Below are positions 56,351 through 64,000 of a DNA stretch of 64,000 bases, piece after piece. A program made the translations under genes and the position numbers. Every line of letters begins with the position of its first letter. Within the stretch, counting starts at the first letter, position 1. Under the pieces are notes generated by a model. The model was not told the DNA's origin and did no database searches. It saw only the letters and a list, made by a program, of their open reading frames with translations. Origin of the DNA: UBA11986 sp963734955 (GTDB taxonomy: Bacteria > Bacteroidota > Ignavibacteria > UBA10030 > UBA6906); assembly GCA_963734955.1 (NCBI GenBank), contig CAVTJO010000006.1:310001-374000 (forward strand), given 5' to 3'.

Positions 56351-57148
56351 ATGACTTCTGCTCGTGCTAGGCAAACCGCGTTGATCACCGGTGCTTCCGG
56401 CGGAATCGGACTGGAGCTCGCAAAGGTGTTCGCGCGTCATCGCCATGATCTTGTGCTTGTTGCGCGGAACGGTCAGAAGCTCGAAGAGGAGAAAGTGAAT
56501 CTCACCCGCCAGTTTGGTGTGGTGGTGAGAACCATTCAACAGGACCTCTCACTCGCAAGTGCATCAGCCTCTATCAAGGAACGTCTTCGGACGGACGGAG
56601 TTGAAATCGGTATTCTGGTGAACAATGCGGGATTCGGTGCTTTCGGCCTCTTCAACGAACTTGAGTGGCGGACGGAATTTGAGATGATGCAGGTGAATAT
56701 GGTTGCGCTCACCCACCTGACCAAGTTGTTCCTCAAAGACATGCTGGATCGGAAGGATGGCAGGATCCTGAATGTGGCATCGACCGCGGCATTTGTGCCG
56801 GGGCCGCTGATGGCGGTGTACTATGCAAGCAAGGCGTACGTCCTCCATTTTTCCGAAGCAATTGCAAACGAATTGAAGGGAACTGGAGTGTCCGTCAGCG
56901 TTCTTTGTCCCGGCCCCACAGGGACGGGCTTCCAGAAACGCGCCGTGATGGAAGACTCGCGGCTTGCCTCCGGAAGGAAGATCATGTCGGCAGAAAGAGT
57001 GGCGGAACGCGGATACAAAGGGCTTATGGCAGGGAAGACGATCATCGTTCCCGGCTGGGGAAACACTCTGATTGCGGAAGCCCATCGGGTGTCTCCACGG
57101 TTTCTGCTTGCCGCCATAACGAGAATGGCCCAGGAAAGAAAAAAATAG
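56351..57148 (+). CDS. Short-chain dehydrogenase/reductase
   Basis: 265 residues. Classical SDR: cofactor motif LITGASGGIGLELAKVFARH, VNNAGFGAFGLFNE (NNAG), catalytic Ser in LNVASTAAFVPG and YxxxK in YYASKAYVLHFSEA. The YGGXG-type variant with carboxy-terminal helix (RFLLAAITRM) resembles DltE-like reductases. NADP preference and substrate are unknown. Confidence 0.92.
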   Translation: MTSARARQTALITGASGGIGLELAKVFARHRHDLVLVARNGQKLEEEKVNLTRQFGVVVRTIQQDLSLASASASIKERLRTDGVEIGILVNNAGFGAFGLFNELEWRTEFEMMQVNMVALTHLTKLFLKDMLDRKDGRILNVASTAAFVPGPLMAVYYASKAYVLHFSEAIANELKGTGVSVSVLCPGPTGTGFQKRAVMEDSRLASGRKIMSAERVAERGYKGLMAGKTIIVPGWGNTLIAEAHRVSPRFLLAAITRMAQERKK

Positions 57149-57163
57149 CTCTCAGGGTTTCGC

Positions 57164-58295
57164 ATGCGCACTTGCGTTCTGGTGATGTTGTCAGTCTTGT
57201 CAATTGCTCCTGGCCGTGCCCAGCACCAGGAAGAGGTCAGATCGATCGCTCCGCCGCTGCATCCATTGCCTGCCGAGGATGTCTCGAAGGGCGTGACGAA
57301 GTTTTCGTTCGTCGTCTATGGCGATACCCGTGGAAGACGTGATGGCAGGGAACTGCAGTACGAACACTCGTTCGTGGTCGACGGGATATTGTCGGCCATC
57401 AAGCGTATGGACACAACGCAGTATCCTGTTCGATTTGTCGTGCAGACGGGTGATGCGGTAGTGAACGGGGGGGATCCGCATCAATGGAACACAAGCTTCA
57501 TCGATCTCGTCAACCGCATAACGCAGCAGGGCGGTGTTCCGTACTATCTCGCTCCTGGCAATCACGATGTCACGGATGCGAGAGACCTCGAGTCCATGGA
57601 CCGGCAAAAGGGTCTGAAGAACTATCTCGCAGCGATTTCGCATTTGATACCGCCTGACGGTGCGCCGCGCCGCCTGGTCGGATATCCGACGTATGCGTTC
57701 GGTTATGGCAATGCATTCTTCCTCGCATTCGATTCCAATATAGCCGGCGATAGTGTGCAGTTCGATTGGGTGAGACATCAGCTTGAAGACCTGGATCGGA
57801 GCCGATACCCGCTTGTGTTTGTCTTCTGCCACCATCCCGCATTTTCATCGGGGGAACACGGCGGAACTCTGATTGAAGTCCCGACGGAGGAAATCAGAAA
57901 ACGGTACATGCCTCTTTTCCGGAAACATCAGGTGCGTGTGCTGTTCGTTGGTCATGAACACTTGTTCGAGCATTGGGTGGAGCGATATCAGGATGCCTCG
58001 GGGAAACGATTCCGCCTGGATGAAGTTGTGACAGGAGGAGGCGGGGCGCCGATATACCGATACACTGGCGAACCCGATACGCGTGCATATCTCAAAGGCG
58101 AACGAAGCTGACCACGTCTCTCTCGAACATCTCGCAAGGCCCGGTGACGAGCCGGGGGACAATCCCCATCATTTCGTCCTTGTCAGGGTGAATGGTGAGA
58201 ATATCGACCTTGAAGTCATCGGGGTCGATTGGGGGAGAAACTTCCAGCCGTATCGAACCAGGAAAATGAACCTCCAAGAGGATACTGTGCGCTAG
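57164..58295 (+). CDS. Exported calcineurin-like phosphoesterase, frameshifted at 3' end
   Basis: About 377 residues after correction. Signal peptide MRTCVLVMLSVLSIAPGRAQ. Motifs: FVVYGDTRGRR (first Asp), FVVQTGDAVVNGG (GD), YLAPGNHDVTDARD (GNHD), FVFCHHPAFSSGEHGG and LFVGHEHLFEHW (GHxH). At 58094-58096 an AAA run seems one too long; shifting back gives ANEADHVSLEHLARPGDEPG, HHFVLVRVNGENIDLEVIGV and a stop at 58295. Length 3n+1 fits one insertion. Substrate unknown. Confidence 0.86.
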
Positions 58296-58342
58296 CCGTT
58301 TTTTTTGTGTTGCATTCTTTGGATCGATAAAACTGATGCAGG

Positions 58343-58525
58343 ATGCCTGATTCGCTTGTTAGAATCATACTGGACAATCAATATCTGCTGACGGTCGCCC
58401 TTCTTGCAGTCGGGCTGTCCGTTCTCTGGTTTGCTCGAAAGTTGTTGAGGAAGCTCGTGCTCGCCTTTTTGGTCATGGTTGCTGTGGCGGGGATTGCACT
58501 TGGATTGTATCTCAAACTCTTCTGA
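58343..58525 (+). CDS. Small two-helix membrane protein
   Basis: 60 residues, MPDSLVRIILDNQYLLTVAL with two hydrophobic helices split by RKLLRK, ending VAGIALGLYLKLF. GCAGG lies just before the ATG. It fills the gap between the phosphoesterase and the deaminase. No family recognised; could be spurious. Confidence 0.5.
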   Translation: MPDSLVRIILDNQYLLTVALLAVGLSVLWFARKLLRKLVLAFLVMVAVAGIALGLYLKLF

Positions 58526-58538
58526 TGGGAATTCAATC

Positions 58539-58991
58539 ATGCCCGCTGTTCAGTATAACGCATTGCTTGCCGTTGCGATCGACGAGGCGAGAGCCGGACT
58601 TGCAGAAGGCGGGATCCCCATCGGGGCTGCAGTATTCAGCGCCAGCGGCGATCTCCTGGCCCGCGGACACAACCGGAGAATTCAGGAAGGCGATCCATCC
58701 ATTCACGGTGAGACGGATGCGTTCAGGAAGGCCGGGAGGCAGCGGAGTTACAGAGACAAGATCATGGTGACGACGCTCGCCCCGTGCTGGTATTGCAGCG
58801 GCCTCATCCGGCAGTTCAACATTGGAACAGTTGTAGTGGGTGAATCGGTGAATTTTCAAGGGGGTGTCCAATGGTTGAAGGAGTCTGGGATTGATGTCAT
58901 TGATCTGAACTCTCAGGAGTGCATAGCGATGCTTGCGGACTACATCAAAGACCACCCTGATATATGGAATGAAGATATCGGTGTGGGGTGA
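58539..58991 (+). CDS. Cytosine deaminase, yeast Fcy1-like
   Basis: 150 residues from ATG 58539. Zinc deaminase motifs: SIHGETDAFRKAG (HxE) and TTLAPCWYCSGLI (PCxxC). Beyond these, GLAEGGIPIGAAVFSASGDL, RGHNRRIQEGDPSIHGE, VVVGESVNFQGGVQWL and the ending DHPDIWNEDIGVG follow yeast cytosine deaminase closely, more so than tRNA adenosine deaminase TadA. It would convert cytosine to uracil for pyrimidine salvage. Distinct from the amidohydrolase-type CodA usual in proteobacteria. Confidence 0.85.
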   Translation: MPAVQYNALLAVAIDEARAGLAEGGIPIGAAVFSASGDLLARGHNRRIQEGDPSIHGETDAFRKAGRQRSYRDKIMVTTLAPCWYCSGLIRQFNIGTVVVGESVNFQGGVQWLKESGIDVIDLNSQECIAMLADYIKDHPDIWNEDIGVG

Positions 58992-59059
58992 TGACACACG
59001 CGCGCATCAAAATCTCATAATTCAGTGAATGCCGAATTGAATCCGGAGTCTACACTGCC

Positions 59060-59719
59060 ATGAAAAATGTATCGAAGGTTTTTTCGCAGACCGACCTTGC
59101 CCGAATTCAGGATGCTGTCAAGGAGGCTGAAGGGAAGACATCGGGTGAGATCGTCCCGTATGTTGTGGAGATGAGCGATACCTACGAGGTCGCAGAGTGG
59201 AGGTCGGGAGTCCTTGCGGCCGCAGTTGCACTTGGAGCGTTTGCAGCGGTGCGTCAATTCACGGATGCGTGGCTTCCACTGGACTTTCTTGAAATGACCC
59301 TGGTGGTAATGTTTGCCTCAGCGGCGGGGGCACTCGTCGTCCATTTTGTCCCGCCTCTGCAGCGCCTCTTTGCGGGTACTCATCTTATGAAACTGCGTGT
59401 CCATCAGAGGGCAACGCAGGCATTTGTTTCGGAGGAGGTCTTCGCAACTCGGGATCGCACCGGAATTCTGATTTTCCTGAGCCTGTTCGAGCGGACGGCG
59501 TTGGTGCTCGGAGATTCCGGTATCAATGCCAAGGTCCAGCAATCCGACTGGGACCATGTTGTGCAGTTGCTTGTGTCGGGGGTAAAAGCGGGTCGGCCAA
59601 CCGATGGATTCGTTGAGGCGATCAAGGAATCCGGAAGGCTGCTTGATCGCCATGGGGTAGAGCGCCGCTCCGATGACAAGGATGAGCTTCCCGACGACCT
59701 CCGCATGAGAGATGTATGA
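59060..59719 (+). CDS. TPM-domain membrane protein
   Basis: 219 residues. TPM domain begins QTDLARIQDAVKEAEGKTSG, EIVPYVVEMSDTYEVAEWRS; two membrane helices (GVLAAAVALGAFAAVR, LVVMFASAAGALVVHFV) interrupt it, then RTGILIFLSLFERTALVLGD, the conserved part. It overlaps the next TPM gene by ATGA at 59716-59719. Function of these proteins is poorly known. Confidence 0.85.
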   Translation: MKNVSKVFSQTDLARIQDAVKEAEGKTSGEIVPYVVEMSDTYEVAEWRSGVLAAAVALGAFAAVRQFTDAWLPLDFLEMTLVVMFASAAGALVVHFVPPLQRLFAGTHLMKLRVHQRATQAFVSEEVFATRDRTGILIFLSLFERTALVLGDSGINAKVQQSDWDHVVQLLVSGVKAGRPTDGFVEAIKESGRLLDRHGVERRSDDKDELPDDLRMRDV

Positions 59720-60635
59720 TTTCTGAGAAACGCCGAAGTTCGTGTCTGCCGGTTGTTGTCTGGGGTCTTCTGGCAGTCCTTGCATCCGTCAGCCGATCGA
59801 CGGAGGTTCCCTTCCTTTCAGGGCATGTAGAGGACGTTGCAGGGATTCTTTCTCCATCCACCCGATCCGACCTTGAAGCGATCCTTAAGGCACACGAGGA
59901 TTCGACCTCGAATCAGGTCGTTGTTCTCACCGTTCCAGGCCTTGAAGGAGAATCGCTGGAAGAATATTCTTTCAGAGTTGCCGAGACGTGGAAGCTCGGA
60001 CAACGCGGAAAGGACAACGGAGTGCTGCTCCTTGTTTCGCGTGGCGACCGAAAGGTGAGGATTGAAGTCGGGCGCGGGTTGGAAGGAGACCTCACGGATC
60101 TTACCTGCGGGCTGATTATTCGACATGAGATAGTTCCCCATTTCCGGGACGGCGATTACGATGCGGGCGTTCGTGCCGGTGTAATTGCGATTCTCGCGGC
60201 AATCAAAGGATCGTATTCGGCGGATGAGGGATCTTCGGCGGCCGATATCGGCGCCAGAGTCTTCGCGGGTCTTATTTTTCTTGTGGTTGTTGGGATCTTC
60301 ACCTTCATTGCCATGGTATCTCAAGGGTTCATGAGTTGGTTCCTTTACGTGTTTTTATTGCCGTTCTGGGGTGCGTTTCCGACTGCGATCCTTGGGGTGG
60401 CTCCGGGTTTGACAATGTTTGGAATCTATGCAATCGGATTCATCATTTTCAAACTGTGGGTCCGGAAGAGTGAGAGCGGCGCGTCGTTCCTGAAAAGCAT
60501 AACGAAACGTGGGCTCTTTGTTCCGACAACTGGGACGGCATGGTTCTCGGGTCGTCGTGGTCATCTTCCTCGGGGGGAGGTTTTTCCGGCGGCGGTGGGA
60601 GCTTCGGCGGTGGAGGCTCATCCGGGAGTTGGTAA
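59716..60635 (+). CDS. TPM-domain protein (YgcG family), frameshifted before Gly/Ser-rich tail
   Basis: About 306 residues after correction. Signal sequence, then TPM domain: GHVEDVAGILSPSTRSDLEA, QVVVLTVPGLEGESLEEYSF, DNGVLLLVSRGDRKVRIEVG and GLIIRHEIVPHFRDGDYDAG. Two carboxy-terminal helices follow. Near 60549 one G seems missing; in the restored phase the end reads SSWSSSSGGGFSGGGGSF, GGGGSSGSW, stop 60635, exactly the Gly/Ser tail typical of YgcG proteins. The uncorrected phase would run to 60672 into the next gene. Confidence 0.85.
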
Positions 60636-60653
60636 ATTCTCCGTTGGTAATCC

Positions 60654-61337
60654 ATGTCGAGCGATGGCATGACAGCAGATAGATCAAGAACCGCGTTGAT
60701 TGCCGGTGCCACCGGTCTTGTTGGTCGATGGCTCCTTGATTTGTTGTTGATGAGCGATCGCTACGAAAAGGTGATCGCGCTTGTGCGACGTAGATTGATG
60801 CTGGTACATCCAAAACTCGAGGAGCGAAGGATCGATTTCGAGGTCCTTGAGACTGGTTCTGATTTTGACGGTGTGCACGATGTTTTTTGCTGTCTTGGCA
60901 CAACGATCAAAAAGGCCGGATCGCAGAAGGCGTTCGAGAAAGTTGATCTTGAGTATCCTAGGAGACTTGCGGAGATAGCGGTTCAGCATGGGGCGGAACA
61001 GTTCTGTATCGTTACTGCAATTGGTGCCGACCCCGAGGCTCGAGTATTCTACAACAGGGTGAAAGGCAAAGTTGAAAGCGCTGTGTGCGCCCTGCCATTC
61101 AAGGCTATCCACATCCTGCGGCCCTCCATTCTTCTTGGTGAGAGGGAAGAGTTCAGGTTGGTTGAAAAATTGGGGATCGGCATGATGAGACTGATGACGC
61201 CTCTCATGGCGGGGAGATTGCGTAAGTACCGCCCAGTCCAGGCGGAGCGGGTTGCTCAAGCCATGCTCTTCGCTGTGGAGTCCGGGAAAGTCGGCTGCCA
61301 GGTGTACGAATCGGATGTGATTCAGAAGATGGCCTGA
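60654..61337 (+). CDS. NAD(P)-binding Rossmann protein, HTATIP2/atypical SDR type
   Basis: 227 residues. ALIAGATGLVGRWLLDLLLM is the cofactor motif (GxxGxxG). DVFCCLGTTIKKAGSQKAFE, VDLEYPRRLAEIAVQHGAEQ, FCIVTAIGADPEARVFYNRV with YNRVKG and HILRPSILLGEREEFR match the oxidoreductase HTATIP2/TIP30 group, where short electron-transfer or reductase roles have been proposed. ATG 60669 is an alternative start. Confidence 0.88.
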   Translation: MSSDGMTADRSRTALIAGATGLVGRWLLDLLLMSDRYEKVIALVRRRLMLVHPKLEERRIDFEVLETGSDFDGVHDVFCCLGTTIKKAGSQKAFEKVDLEYPRRLAEIAVQHGAEQFCIVTAIGADPEARVFYNRVKGKVESAVCALPFKAIHILRPSILLGEREEFRLVEKLGIGMMRLMTPLMAGRLRKYRPVQAERVAQAMLFAVESGKVGCQVYESDVIQKMA

Positions 61338-61531
61338 TTTCGTTCTTCCCGGCGGAACGTAACAGGATTCTTTTTGTTTCCAGTCTCTTGCTTTTTCACC
61401 CCCCTTTCTCCAACTTTTGTCAAGGTCAGGTTCGACAAGGGGCCATTCGCTTATCTTCATTTCTGTTGCTCCTGTCAAGGTCTTTGACGTTGTTTGAACC
61501 CTGTGATTCCTTTTCACGTTCAGTGCCCGTA

Positions 61532-62194
61532 ATGTCACGCAAAAGCATCAACCTCACAGAGGATCTGTATGATTACCTGCTCTCGATTTCCCTCCGGGAG
61601 CCTTCGATCCTTCGTCGTTTGCGTGAGGAAACCGGCGCTGATCCGGAGGCCAACATGCAAATTTCTCCCGAGCAGGGACAGTTCATGGGATTGCTTGTGA
61701 AACTGATGGGGGCACGGCGTGTGCTTGAAATAGGAACGTTTACAGGCTACAGCTCTCTCTGCATCGCAATGGCACTTCCGCTGCACGGGACGCTTATTAC
61801 ATGCGACATCAGCAAGGAGTGGACTGCCATTGCCCGCCGGTATTGGGATGAGGCTGGCGTTGCGGGCCGCATTGAGTTGCATCTAGCGCCAGCGCTCAAT
61901 ACTCTGGATAAGCTGCTCGCAGAAGGGAACGAACGAAAATTCGACATGATCTTCATTGACGCCGACAAGGAAAACAACCTCGGCTACTACGAGTACGCGC
62001 TCAGTCTGGTGAGGCCGGGGGGACTCATCCTCATCGACAATGTTCTCTGGTCGGGGAAGGTTGTGGAGCCCGACATGCAGGATAAAGACACCGTGGCCAT
62101 CCGGTCGTTCAATGACTATCTTAAGAATGATGAGCGCATCACGCTCAGCGTTATCCCGCTTGCAGACGGCCTCACTCTTGCCGTGAGGAATTGA
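61532..62194 (+). CDS. O-methyltransferase, caffeoyl-CoA type
   Basis: 220 residues from ATG 61532; the frame is open upstream but that stretch has no homology. Motifs: QISPEQGQFMGLLVKLMGAR, VLEIGTFTGYSSLCIAMALP (SAM motif I), LITCDISKEWTAIARRYWDE, MIFIDADKENNLGYYEYALS (metal-binding Asp) and GLILIDNVLWSGKV. Cation-dependent catechol/CCoA-type OMT; acceptor unknown. Confidence 0.93.
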   Translation: MSRKSINLTEDLYDYLLSISLREPSILRRLREETGADPEANMQISPEQGQFMGLLVKLMGARRVLEIGTFTGYSSLCIAMALPLHGTLITCDISKEWTAIARRYWDEAGVAGRIELHLAPALNTLDKLLAEGNERKFDMIFIDADKENNLGYYEYALSLVRPGGLILIDNVLWSGKVVEPDMQDKDTVAIRSFNDYLKNDERITLSVIPLADGLTLAVRN

Positions 62195-62333
62195 TCTTGT
62201 CGCTGCGGCAACCCGATTGTATTCCCATCGTTCTTGTTCCTTCGTTCTCTTTCGTAGCCACATTGCCGCTTCTCGAGAAGTCCATCATTCGAACAGGTAG
62301 CTGTTGCGCCCCCGACCGACTTGTGAAAGTGTC

Positions 62334-62784
62334 ATGTCCAGACTGAAGGATTGAACTCCCACACTAATTCCAATTCTCCACCCAGATCCCGGTTCGCATC
62401 GGTGACATCAACTACGGCGGACATCTCGGCAATGATGCCCTTCTTTCCGTCCTTCAGGAAGCAAGAGTGCAGATGTTGCGTCAACATGGGTGGAACGAAC
62501 TGGACGTTGACGGTGTTGGGCTCATCATGACCGACGCCGCCATTGTCTACAAGTCCGAGGCATTTTACGGAGATGTGCTGACAATAGAAATTGCGGTTGC
62601 CGATTTTTCGTCTGCCGGCTGTGATGTCCTGTACAGGGTAACGAGCGCGAATTCCGGACGACTCATTGCGCAGGCGAAGACCGGAATTGCCTTCTTTGAT
62701 TATTCCTCGAAGAAGATTGCTGCAATTCCTCCCAGGTTCATCACGGTGTTTCAACCTGACGGTCCACATGCTGCCGACACATAG
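62334..62784 (+). CDS. Hotdog-fold thioesterase with damaged 5' end
   Basis: Acyl-CoA thioesterase-like: FSTQIPVRIGDINYGGHLGN, DALLSVLQEARVQMLRQHGW, IVYKSEAFYGDVLTIEIAVA and IAQAKTGIAFFDYSSKKI. The apparent start MSRLK at 62334 is out of phase by one extra G near 62349, and the restored phase then meets TAA at 62365-62367 just before the homology. Downstream in-frame starts (GTG 62467) would cut off the conserved Asp-Tyr-Gly-Gly-His region. Either two errors lie here or the gene is inactive. Overlaps trpF by 17 bases. Confidence 0.7.
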
Positions 62785-63442
62785 GCCGGGAATAAAGATC
62801 TGCTGCATGGGGAGTCCTGACGAGGCACGTATGGCGATCAGGTATGGCGCATCTGCTGTGGGATTGGTCTCGGAGATGCCGAGTGGACCTGGTGTTATCT
62901 CCGAAGAAACCATTGCTTCGATTGCTTCGGTCATCCCGCCGGGAATTGCATCGTTCCTGCTTACAAGCAAGCAGGACGCACAATCAATCATCGCTCAGCA
63001 GCGACGATGCAGGACGAACACAATTCAAATTGTTGACCGCGTTACGAGTGACGTTTACATGGACCTTCGACAGGCAATGCCCGGTGTTAAGTTGGTTCAG
63101 GTGATTCACGTGAGAGGCGATGATTCCGTAGCTGAGGCAAAGGCGATTGCCCCGTTGGTCGATGCGTTACTGCTGGATTCCGGCAACCCGACGCTCTCCG
63201 TAAAGGAACTCGGAGGGACGGGGCGAACTCACGACTGGCTCCTCAGTCGTGGAATTCGTGAAGCCGTTGGTATCCCTGTCTTCCTCGCCGGAGGTCTGAA
63301 CGCCGGAAATGTCGCACGTGCCATCGCCGAGGTCGGGCCGTTTGCAGTGGATGTGTGCAGCGGTGTGAGGACGAACGGTTTGCTTGATGAGGTGAAATTG
63401 TCGGCTTTCTGCGATGCCGTTCATTCGACGATCCGAGCCTGA
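62768..63442 (+). CDS. trpF: Phosphoribosylanthranilate isomerase-like protein
   Basis: 224 residues from ATG 62768. TIM barrel with TrpF landmarks: IKICCMGSPDEARMAIRYGA (catalytic Cys in KIC; Gly usually follows, here Cys), AVGLVSEMPSGPGVISEE, LLLDSGNPTLSVKELGGTGR with THDW (catalytic Asp and phosphate site) and FLAGGLNAGNVARAIAEVGP, VDVCSGVRTNG. Both catalytic residues remain, so activity is possible. No other trp gene is near. Confidence 0.85.
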   Translation: MLPTHRPGIKICCMGSPDEARMAIRYGASAVGLVSEMPSGPGVISEETIASIASVIPPGIASFLLTSKQDAQSIIAQQRRCRTNTIQIVDRVTSDVYMDLRQAMPGVKLVQVIHVRGDDSVAEAKAIAPLVDALLLDSGNPTLSVKELGGTGRTHDWLLSRGIREAVGIPVFLAGGLNAGNVARAIAEVGPFAVDVCSGVRTNGLLDEVKLSAFCDAVHSTIRA

Positions 63443-63447
63443 TTCTT

Positions 63448-63999
63448 ATGAAGACCTCATCCAGGATACTGACTGTGTTGACGGTGCTTGTCCTCTCCAT
63501 CGGCTGCGATCAGTTGTTGAAGCAGGTTGCAGGAGCCTTCCTGCGATACTCTCCGCCCATCTCCATCTTCAACGACTTTATCCTTCTTCAGTATGCCGAA
63601 AACAAGGGAGTGATGCTGAGCATCGGGGCTGCGCTTTCACCCGAAGCACGATTTTGGATCTTCATCGTCGCAGTTGGTCTTCTCCTGATGGCCCTGCTGG
63701 TGTATATATTGGTCAGTAAGGAATTGGATCGCATGCAGGCTGTCGCATGGACCTTGATAGTGTCAGGAGGTTTTGGAAACCTTATCGATCGGGTGATGAG
63801 GCATGGAGTGGTGATCGATTTTGTGAGTGTTGGATTTAGTATGATCCGGACGGCGGTGTTCAACCTCGCCGATGTTCTGGTGTTTGCAGGGGTGTTCTTC
63901 CTTCTGATTCATGGACGCAAGCGAAGGGGTGATCCTCCGGAAATAATCGGGGAGAAACCGGCGACAGGTGGCAAACCCCAGGCTATTGAACCGATTTGA
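63448..63999 (+). CDS. lspA: Lipoprotein signal peptidase
   Basis: 183 residues, four helices. Aspartyl protease motifs: LIVSGGFGNLIDRVMRHGVV and MIRTAVFNLADVLVFAGVFF supply the two catalytic Asp. FILLQYAENKGVMLSIGAAL is the NxG region, diverged from the usual NTGAAFS. It cleaves signal peptides of lipoproteins such as the adaptor at 1-548 and the small lipoprotein at 28711. Polar tail of about 25 residues. The stop is complete, one base before the window end. Confidence 0.93.
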   Translation: MKTSSRILTVLTVLVLSIGCDQLLKQVAGAFLRYSPPISIFNDFILLQYAENKGVMLSIGAALSPEARFWIFIVAVGLLLMALLVYILVSKELDRMQAVAWTLIVSGGFGNLIDRVMRHGVVIDFVSVGFSMIRTAVFNLADVLVFAGVFFLLIHGRKRRGDPPEIIGEKPATGGKPQAIEPI

Positions 64000-64000
64000 C

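Overview
The window is a gene-dense stretch of bacterial chromosome (about 53% GC by eye, genes on both strands, short gaps, many ATGA or one-base start/stop overlaps). No rRNA, tRNA, phage or plasmid gene was seen. Gene content points to a Gram-negative member of the FCB (Bacteroidota/Ignavibacteriota-like) superphylum: a TolC/RND efflux operon, the futalosine menaquinone route, a sortilin-like beta-propeller protein, a yeast-type cytosine deaminase, a fused AroD-AroE, and a periplasmic protein with a repeated pilin-like domain. Sigma70-type TTGACA/TATAAT promoters and clear Shine-Dalgarno sites occur, unlike classical Bacteroidia. The exact phylum is an inference.

Region by region. 1-2168 (minus): lipoprotein RND adaptor (cut by the window edge) and TolC. 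2412-10256: menaquinone genes, namely an MqnE-MqnA fusion, mqnC, mqnD and menG. They are interrupted by a decayed toxin-antitoxin pair, a membrane metallophosphoesterase, a GIY-YIG gene bracketed by palindromic repeats, and an mgtE remnant. 10267-15215: sortilin-like protein and a GT39-type membrane glycosyltransferase. 15366-22025: shikimate operon aroB, aroDE fusion, an aminotransferase, aroA, aroC, with a small GxxExxY element carrying terminal inverted repeats between aroA and aroC. It supplies chorismate, the substrate of the MqnA domain. 22046-31735: triplicated-domain protein, ABC exporter, TPR/periplasmic-binding protein, radC, a small lipoprotein and a LysM protein behind a consensus promoter, phoH, mazG. 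31887-46583: amidohydrolase, MFS carrier, prmC, dtd, comEC, methylmalonyl-CoA mutase, RNA-modification genes, peptidase, Nudix. 46670-55331: PfkB kinase, mtnA, recO, degP, then HNH nuclease, trpS, scpA, scpB, rluB. 55366-63999: small enzymes (OsmC, GNAT, SDR, phosphoesterase, cytosine deaminase, two TPM proteins, methyltransferase, thioesterase), trpF and lspA.

A global oddity is the number of otherwise well-conserved genes, some normally essential (aroB, aroDE, scpA), that are split by exactly one inserted or deleted base, often in a run of 2-4 identical bases. This looks more like consensus errors in a long-read or draft assembly than biological decay. By contrast, mgtE has several lesions plus a large internal deletion and looks truly dead; relE is also badly degraded. 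Coordinates of frameshifted genes below span the reconstructed full gene.
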